This document shows positions 12,001-21,000 of a DNA stretch of 34,757 nt, piece by piece. The notes under the pieces were generated by a model that worked only from the letters and a program-made list of their open reading frames with translations, was not told where the DNA came from and searched no databases. The stretch spans positions 1-34,757 of the forward strand of contig CAMENN010000017.1 of NCBI GenBank assembly GCA_945928315.1, in the 5' to 3' direction. This stretch comes from an uncultured Clostridia bacterium. GTDB lineage: Bacteria > Bacillota > Clostridia > Christensenellales > Aristaeellaceae. The translations under genes were made by a program, and so were the position numbers. Every line of letters begins with the position of its first letter. The stretch's first letter is position 1.

Positions 12001-15000
12001 GGAATCAGCGCGACTTCCGCTGCGCTCAGCGCGGCATACGCCTATGGGCAGAGCGGCTTTGACGCATTCATGGTCGTGCCGGACGACGCTTCCCGTGAGT
12101 GGGAGGTGGAGGCTGGCCAGGTGACCGTGAAGGCGGACACCACCAGCCTGGTCAGGGCGAACCTGACGCCCTCCATCGGCGGCGTGGACATTGCAAAGTA
12201 CAACAACATCAAGGTGAACGTCGCGGTTGCGCAGAATTCGACCCGGATCAACGCGTACCTCTCCGGCACGGGCGCAATGAGCGCGGGCGCGGTGGAGATC
12301 ACGGCGACCGGCGTGGCGAAGGCGGAAGCGACGGTGCACAAGCCCGACATAGATGCTGGACTGACCAATGTGGCGGCCAATGCCATGGCCGCGACGCTGG
12401 ACGCAAGCCAGCAGGCGTATATTGAGACTCTCACGCTGAAGGCGGGAAGTGTCACGGTCACCTCGCATCTGAACAAGGATCAGACCGAAGGCGCGTACGC
12501 CATTCTGGGCTCCAACGGCGGCAAGGACGGCGCCTCGCTCTCCGGCGTCAACGCAAAGGCGAATGTGGCGGTCGCCACGGCGAAGGCCACCAACAGCGCC
12601 AAGGTCATCGGGGCGGCGCTGGAGATCGACGGCACGCTCCGCGTCGAGGTCATCGGAAACACCTTTGCTGACGCGCGGGTCAACGGCTCGGACTTCACGG
12701 CCGACGCCCTCGGCATCGGCGTCAATACCCTGTATGCCTATGCGAAGGGTGACTTTGACGCCCTGGTTTCCGGCAATGTGAATGCCGCGGGCATTTCCAT
12801 CAGCAATACCTATACGGCGTATGCCAATGCGGTTTCCGCGCAGCCCGGCAAGGGCGTCAGGCTCGAAGCCATCACCATCGAGGGAAATGTTGCCTATGCT
12901 GAAACGAATGTGACCGCCAACTCCAGTATCCACGGAAGCGGCAGCATTGACGCCGGCAGCGGTGCGGTGACCGTCACCATGAAGGGCACGGCCAGGGCGA
13001 AGGCGGACATTCAGAGCCAGGACTTCTCGGCCAGCGTTGTGGACGTGGCGGTCAACATCGTCACCGCGAAGGTTTCGGGCAACCAGAGGGCGAAGATCGA
13101 GGGCGCGACGGTCGAGGCCGGAAGCGTGACTGTCCAGTCGGAGTTCAATACGGACAGCTCGGATGACAATTACGCGGCGACCGCGAAGGTGGGCTCCGGC
13201 AGCGGCACCAAGATGTCGCTCGTCGGCGGCGAAGCCAGCACGGCGAACGCATCCGTCACGGCGGCATCCGCCTCCGAGGTCAATGGCGCCAGACTGATCG
13301 TCACCGGTCATGTGGATGTGCTGACCAACGCGAGGTCCTATGCGTATGCGGGCATCAACGTGCCCACCGGCAGCATATCCTACGTCAACGTCAGCCTGAT
13401 GAAGGTTGATGCGGACGCTGCCGGCACGTTCACCGCGTCGATCAAGGTGGGCGAGGGCGTGAGCAGCGCCGGCTCCGTGACGGTGGATGCCACCTACATG
13501 GTGCACAGCCTTGCGCAGACCGGACCTGCGGGCGGCCTGAGTGCAAACGTCAAAAACGGAACCTTCAACATGGCGAACGCAAAGACCAGCGTGACCGGCA
13601 ATGCCGGCTTCGGAAGCGATGGCAGCCTGACCGTCCATGGCAATGTGACCGTCACGGTGAACGCCACCGCCGACGCCATTGCGCAGGTGCGCGCGCATGA
13701 CCTCTCCATCAGCGGCTATTCCGCTGCCGTCAACTGGGTGAAGGCCGATCTGACGGCCGTGCAGAACGCCTATCTCTTCGGCACCGGCAGCGCCAGCGTG
13801 GAGGGCAGCCTGACGGTTCAGTCCAAGCTGAACGAGGTTTCGGGAAGCGCTGAGCGCCACGGTGCAAAGGCGACGGTGAGCGGACCGGCGGGATCGGTCA
13901 AGGGCATCGCTGCCGACATCAACTACGCCTACGCGAGCAGCACCAGCCGGAACCGCGTGTTCATCAACGCGTACGGCATCGGAACCGCGAACAACGCCAA
14001 AGCGCTGACCCTGACGGCTAATGAAGTGACCCTGCTTGCCAGGACCATGAATCTGGCGCAGGCGCTCGCGCAGAACGGCAGCTCGCTCAGCCTGGTCACG
14101 CTCGGCAACCTGCATGCGGAGAGCCACGCGATGGATTCCACGCAGACCTATGTGGATGGCGCGGACATCATCGTCACCGTCGGCGATCTGGATATGCAGG
14201 CGCGCAATGATTCCCGTTCGATGGCCACGGCGCAGGCGGGCGGTTCGGGCAGCTTTGTGAACACAACCAGCTCCAACGCCAAGGCCTGTATCGGGGATGA
14301 CAGCAATTCCCCGGCGACCTGCCAGGATGCGCAGGTCTACGTGGCTGGCGGCGCGTCGATCCGTTCGGCAGGCGATGTGAAGCTGTATGCCTACAACACG
14401 GGCTATGCGCAGTCCATCATCCAGAAGGGCGGCAGCCTCGCGATTGGTGAAATCAAGAGCTCCTCGCTGCCGACGTACAGTGATTACAATACGTACGCGG
14501 GCATCAAAAACGCCGGTCAGATCATCGCGTCGGGCGATATTGACATCCTGGCCGAGGATTACACCCGCGCGAAATCCGAGGCGCATGACACCAGCATTGC
14601 CGTGACGGTCAGCGTCAAGACGACGTATGGCAGCAATGAGGTGAACACGACGACGGAGGCTGGCGTTGGCGCGGCTTCGCTGTTCGCCAGCGGCAGCATC
14701 AGGGTGCAGGCACTCTCCAACGCATCGATGCACGCGCTCACAAGGTGCTCCACCAGGGGCGGATTCATCGCGGACGGCGATATGAAGGCCTACAATACGC
14801 TGAAGCGCACGGTCAAGGTCACCATCGGCAGCGGCGCGAGCCTCGAGGCCGACTTTGGCAGCCTGGACGTGAAGGCGATCGGCGGAAGCAGCGATGATGT
14901 GTACACCGAGGCGCGCGTGGACAACACCTCCTTCGTGGCGATCGGCGACGCACGCGCCTATGCGGATGTGAACACCAATGCGAGCGTGAATGTCACAAGA

Positions 15001-18000
15001 GGCGCGCTGCTGAAGAACACCTTCGGAAACGTGTCGGTCATCTCCGACGCCTCTGCGGACAATGTGCACAGCTACGCCAGGGTCTACAACGCCGGCGTCG
15101 GCAACGAGCCGGACGCGCGGGCGCTTGGTACGCTCACGCTGACGTCCACGGTGAACATCGGCGGGTCCGGCACGGGCAAGGCCGAGATCATCGGAAGGAA
15201 TGTGGATATTCAGAGCTGTTTCGGCAGCCTGTACTTCCACATGGAATCCTACGCCCGCGGCCGCGGCCTGGGCGTCAACGTGCAGGCGCGCAGCCGCACG
15301 CTGGCAACCCTGGTCAATGCCGTGACCGTCGCCAACGCGGCGATCAAGGGCTATGACAATGTGACGATTCTGGCGGATTCGACGCCGGCGTACCGCTCTG
15401 CCCACATCTACAATGATGCGTACGCCTTTGCTCAGGGCGTCGGCGAGGCGGATTCGGAGGCCTGGCTGAACGAGAGCGGCAAGGACGACGACAAGAACAG
15501 CTCCAGCACCACCACGACGACCATCGGAGCAGGCGTGGACATCTATGGCGCCGCTGTCCGGATCGACGCGGTTGTGTTCGGCGGAACCGTCAAGCAGTAC
15601 CCCCATACCCGCCGGACCGGTATTGCCGGCAGCTACACGCACAGCCGTGGTTCGCTGACCAGCAGCCGTTCCATGACCATTGCCTCCGGCACGGGCTTCC
15701 ACATCGGTGATGCGGCGGCCGGCATGGTGATCGATATTTCCGATCGCGGCGGCATCCGTCAGGTCGGCCTGCCGAAGGAAGACATGACGCTGTTCAGCAC
15801 AAGCGCATCGGAGATTGTCATCCGGGCTTTGGCCAATGCGCTGCCCGGCACGCTGACGCTTGGCGAGCATGCGCTCACCAGCTACACGGTGTACAACCAG
15901 AGGTTCATCCCCGAAGTGACGATCGTCAACCGCACCGACCGGAAGCTCACCATCGAGGGAATCACCGTTGAGAACATCAACTTCATCAACCCCAAGGTGT
16001 ACGGTGCGAATGCCAACGAGTACGAAATCAAGGACAGCACCGTGACCACGCCCTCCATCCGTGTGGAAAACAGGGGATCGGGCGATGTGTATGTGGGCGG
16101 CCTGATTTCCAACCGCAATGGCGACACGACCTTCTGCTGGACGGGCGAAACCGGCGGAAACCTGACTGCGGTGAACAGCATCATCCTGATCAACGCAGAG
16201 GCGGCCAAGGCGGCGCCCGTATGGACCCGCACGCTGAACATCGTGAACGCCGCCAGCATCGGCACCATCGACAAGGACAAGAGTATCCGCTTCTGGGTGT
16301 TCATGTTCCAGGAGGATGGCGTGCAGAGCGTGGTGAACGCGCAGACGTCCGGCCACAGCTGCATGCAGCTGACGCCGGTGAAGTTCGAGCTGGTCGATAC
16401 CCTGCCGGAAACCGGCAGCAGCGAGGCGTTTACGCCGGCGATGCGGGTGGAAACCCTGCTCGCGGAAGGCGTGAACGATCTGCTGCTTGACGAGGGCATC
16501 CGGCTGTACAGCCTGAAGAACTCCATCGTGGTGACGATGCCGCTGCCGGGAACGCTGTCGTATCTCACCGGCGTGGTGAAGGAACTGGCCGCAGACGCAT
16601 CCTTCGATGCCACGGGCCTCAACCGCTATCTGCAGAGCTACAGCATCGTGGATGACGTGTACATTCACCTGCTGCCCAACGGCACGAAGGTGTATGTGGC
16701 GTCTGACGGACAGATCGTGCGCGTCGTTGAGAAGGTGAATGGCGTCGAAATCACGACGCCGCTCGACCAGTACAGCTTCACCTATGACGAAAACGGCAGT
16801 GTGGTGTCCGTTGGCCTGGGCGATGGCGTGACGCTGGACCTGTCCACCGGCAAGCTGACGCTTGACAAGGGCGCGACGTTTGAAACGCTGCTGTCCGTCA
16901 TCGATGCGCAATGGCTGGTGGGCAATGTCGGCACCGGCGCCGGTCAGATTCAGTTCACCTACACCTATCAGGAGGCAAATGCCAACGAGCCAGAAGGCTA
17001 TGAGACGAAGCTGGCGGTCGTGGGCCTGACGGAGTGGAAGACGGAAAACGGTTCGACCTATTACTGGGTGACGAATCGCGGCATGTCTGCCGATGTCATC
17101 AATCCGGACACGGATACCGAAGCTTACCTGCTTGTGGTGACGGATGGCACGGTCAAGGCGTACATCATCGGTGGCAAGGACGAGTCGGAGGAACAGTCCG
17201 GCAGCAGCACTGACGGGCTGAAAACGGTCTGGGACTGGGATAAGAATGCCATCCTCCTTGTTGACAAAAGTATTGCCAATAAGTTCAAGCAGTACGAAGG
17301 CGATTTGACATATGGATGGGCGTATGAACTGGCGCAGAATCTTATCGGTACTGCGGTGCTGGATGGAAGCGATCCGGTTGACGAAGCCGAATGGGTTGCT
17401 GTAAAGGACTTTCTGGGGATTACCGGCCTTACCGGATTGTATAATATCTCGGAAAAGGCATGGTATCGCTACGAGTATGTTACGGTAGGAGATCGGACTA
17501 TCAAGGGAACGGTGAAGCTGCCCGTTGAAACGTACGAAGCAGTCGATGACAACTTGAGTATCAATTATGTGAAGGCGGGTATAATTCTGACGGATGTGCC
17601 CACCGACAATGGTGACATCACGGTCGTCTTTGATGAGGACGTGTTCTTCACATGCAGCTATTCGATCAGTACCCACGAACCCTTGCCCTATAGTAAACTG
17701 GGCGGCGTTATGTACCGCTACGTTGAAAGCAGCGGCGATGTCAGCTACTTTGTGAGCAGGAACGTGGTTAAGGTCACTGATCACAGCATCCAGATTACCT
17801 ATACCTATGCGCGGCCGGCATCGCTGCTGATCGAGGCGGCCGATCCGGATGACGAGAATACCGGCTATACCGTCGGATTCTACGAGTCGGACACCCACGA
17901 AGGCAACGACCCCAATGCGAAGCTGGTCAGCTACGCCCAGTTCGACGGCCCGGTCAGCGACATTCAGATCAAGAAGACCGAGCTGCCGACGAACGATTAC

Positions 18001-21000
18001 GTCACCGGACAGGGCTATCGCATCCACGATTATCTGTACGTCTCCGCAACCGGCAGGGTGCTGATGCTCGTGGACGCGGACGCCAACGGCGCCAGCGAGT
18101 TCAACGCGATCTACGACGGCAGCACGTACGAGTCCGGCTGCATGAAGATCGCCAACGTGGACGCGAAGATCAATCTCTACAGCGGCGCCAATGAGAAGGT
18201 TCAGCCGCAGTTCATCCTGAAGAAGGAGCAGAACGTGATGTTGGAAAGCCTGACCGACGTGGTGGCCACGGATGTTCAGGGAAGGTACTGGTACCTCAAT
18301 GGCAGCAATTGGGTGCCGGCGACCCAGGTCACCAGCGGAAGCCAGACGCTGATCACCTATGGCGGACAGACATGGCTGACCATCGAAACCAAGGAAGGCG
18401 TTCTGACCTACACGCTGCCCAACGGTATCTGCGTGGGCTCCGACGGAAGCGTCGTCCTGCCGGGCGAGAGCAGCAGCACGCAGAAGCTGGTTGAGATTTC
18501 CGGGATGAGCTATCCGCTCGGCACGCTGACGGGCAGCGAGGTGATTGTCACCATGCCCGATCAGGCCGGAAGCCTTGTGGACGGCAGAACGGACGGACAG
18601 ACGGCTCCGGACATCGCTGCGGATGGGGACGTGACGCTGGTCACCGGTTCGACCGGCTCCATCGGCACGCCGGAGAAGCCCCTGGACATCGTCGCCGGCG
18701 GAGACATCACCTTCAAGAATCTGATCGGCGGCAAGGAGCTGGATACGGACACCTACATCGAGGTGAGCGACGGCGACATCGTCATCGAGCCGGATACCGT
18801 GGTTCGGGATGTGCTGTTCTCCGTGAACGCGAAGAACGGCTCGATCAAGCTGACGGATCTCACGGTGATCAGCGATGACGACGGCGATGACAACAACGGC
18901 GTGCTCATCATGGCCGCCAGCGGAGACATCGTGCAGCTGAGTCCCATGGTTCCCGAGCACCTGACCGGACTGGTGCTGACGGGCGACGATAACAGCCTGG
19001 CCTACGCGACGCTGACGGCCGGCGGTGCGATCACGCTGGATCAGGTGGATGCCGACCATGCCGAAGCGACGGTTCAGGCCGTTGGCAAGATCGACATCGC
19101 ACAGATCGACGCAGACAGGAACACTGCCATCACGATGACCGCGGGCAAGGACATCACCAGCGAGCGCGTGAACGCGGAGTCGTCGACGGTCGTCATGACC
19201 GCAGACGGCGCGATTGCGGCGGATGCAGTCGCAGCGAACGGCAGCGAGATCACGCTGAGCGCGGGCAAGGACATCACCAGCGAGCGCGTGAACGCGGAGG
19301 CGTCGACGGTCGTCATGACCGCAGACGGCGCGATTGCGGCGGATGCAGTCGACGCGAACGGCAGCGAGATCAAGCTGACCGCGGGCAAGAACATCACCAG
19401 CGAGCGCGTGAACGCGGAGGCGTCGACGGTCGTGATGACCGCAGACGGCGCGATTGCGGCGGATGCAGTCGACGCGAACGGCAGCGAGATCACGCTGACC
19501 GCGGGACAGAATCTGACGTTTGACATGATCGAAGGCACGGACAGCGATGTCGTCCTGCGCTCTGTAAGCGGAAGTATCCTCACCGAGGATGTGGAAGGCT
19601 ATATCCGCCTGTCCGAAGGCAGCGCGCTGACGCTCGCCGCGGGCGCGGACATCGGCAGGTCCGATGCACGGCTGATGATCGACGTACCGGAGACGCTGAC
19701 CGTGCGGATTGAAACCGTGACGAATCTCTACCTCGACGGCGTGGAGCTTGAGGGCGACGCGTTCGAGGGCAAGCGGCCTGAGGAGGACATCGGCAGCGGC
19801 CGCAATGAGAACGGCATGACGGTTTCCGGCGACTGGATGCTCGACGCGGGCACGGAGACGGTCAGCCCGGTGCTGGCCTATCAGACGCCGGAGGAGCTGG
19901 CGGCATGGATCGCCTCCAGCATGGCGCGCGAACAGTGGCAGACGTTGATCACCGCGCAGTCGCTGGCGGCGCAGGTGAAGAACGGACGCATTGCTTCCGA
20001 GACCCTGCAGAGCATTCTGGTCAATGAAACGGACTTCACTGCGGTGGACCTGAACAGGCTGATGCAGGCCGGCGATTTTGCGACGCTGGGCGGAATGCTC
20101 GCTGACGCGCTGACCAATGTGAATGCGGCCCCGGAGAATCCCGCGGCTGTCCCGGCGGTGTCCAATGAAGTGGCCATGGCCTGGCTGGGCAACGCCATCG
20201 GACAGGGCGACGTGGAGAAACTGGGCGACACGCTGAACGCGATTCTGACGCAGGAGGACATCCTCGCCCTCATCGGGCAGGCATGGAACCTTGCGGACTA
20301 CGAGGGCATGTCGCAGACGAAGCCGGAGGATCCCGAAGCCCGGGCGCTGAATCTTTCCATCGGCGTTTCCACGGGACGCAGCGAGATCTGGAACGAAGGC
20401 GACATCAACATTACACAGGATGAAGGTGATTTCACAGCTGCGGACATCCGTTCCGAGCGCGGAGACGTGACGATTGATTCCGTGGGCGGCAGCATCCTGG
20501 GCGTCGAGGACGATACGGCCGATATTTCCGGTCGGAAGATCAGCCTGACGGCCAAGGAAAGCATTGGCGATGAGACCAACGCGCTGGAGATTGACCAGCG
20601 GTCGAACCGCCTGCAGCTGGCGGGCAACATCACAGAACCCGTGAAGGATGAAAACGGCGTCTACAGCGTACAGCTGGTGGAGCGGCAGGCGACCGATGCG
20701 TCCGGCAACCCGATGACGGTGTGGGCCATCGACGTCGTGATGCAGTATGACTGGCTGCGCGTGGACGACGCGAAGGAGGGGACCCGGCTGGATGCTGAAG
20801 CGGGCGAGAGCATCTTCATCCGCGAGGCAACGGGCAATATGGGTCTGGGCACCGTGAAGGCCGGAGACGATGTGAGCTTTGAGGCGCCTGGAACGATTCT
20901 GGATGTCCGCGAGGACGAAGAGACGGGCCTGAACATCACGGCCGGAGGCGATGCCGAACTGAAGTCTGAAACGGGCGCCATCGGCGAGCGGGACAGCTCC

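Noticed and set aside
16402..16416. LPETG sequence inside the giant protein, as a sortase signal
   Set aside because: It lies more than 2400 residues from the C-terminus and is not followed by a hydrophobic segment and basic tail. It is probably coincidental.
19141..19500. Tandem array considered as a CRISPR or mobile-element signature
   Set aside because: The 120-bp units are directly adjacent, in frame and coding, without unique spacers or flanking cas or transposase genes.
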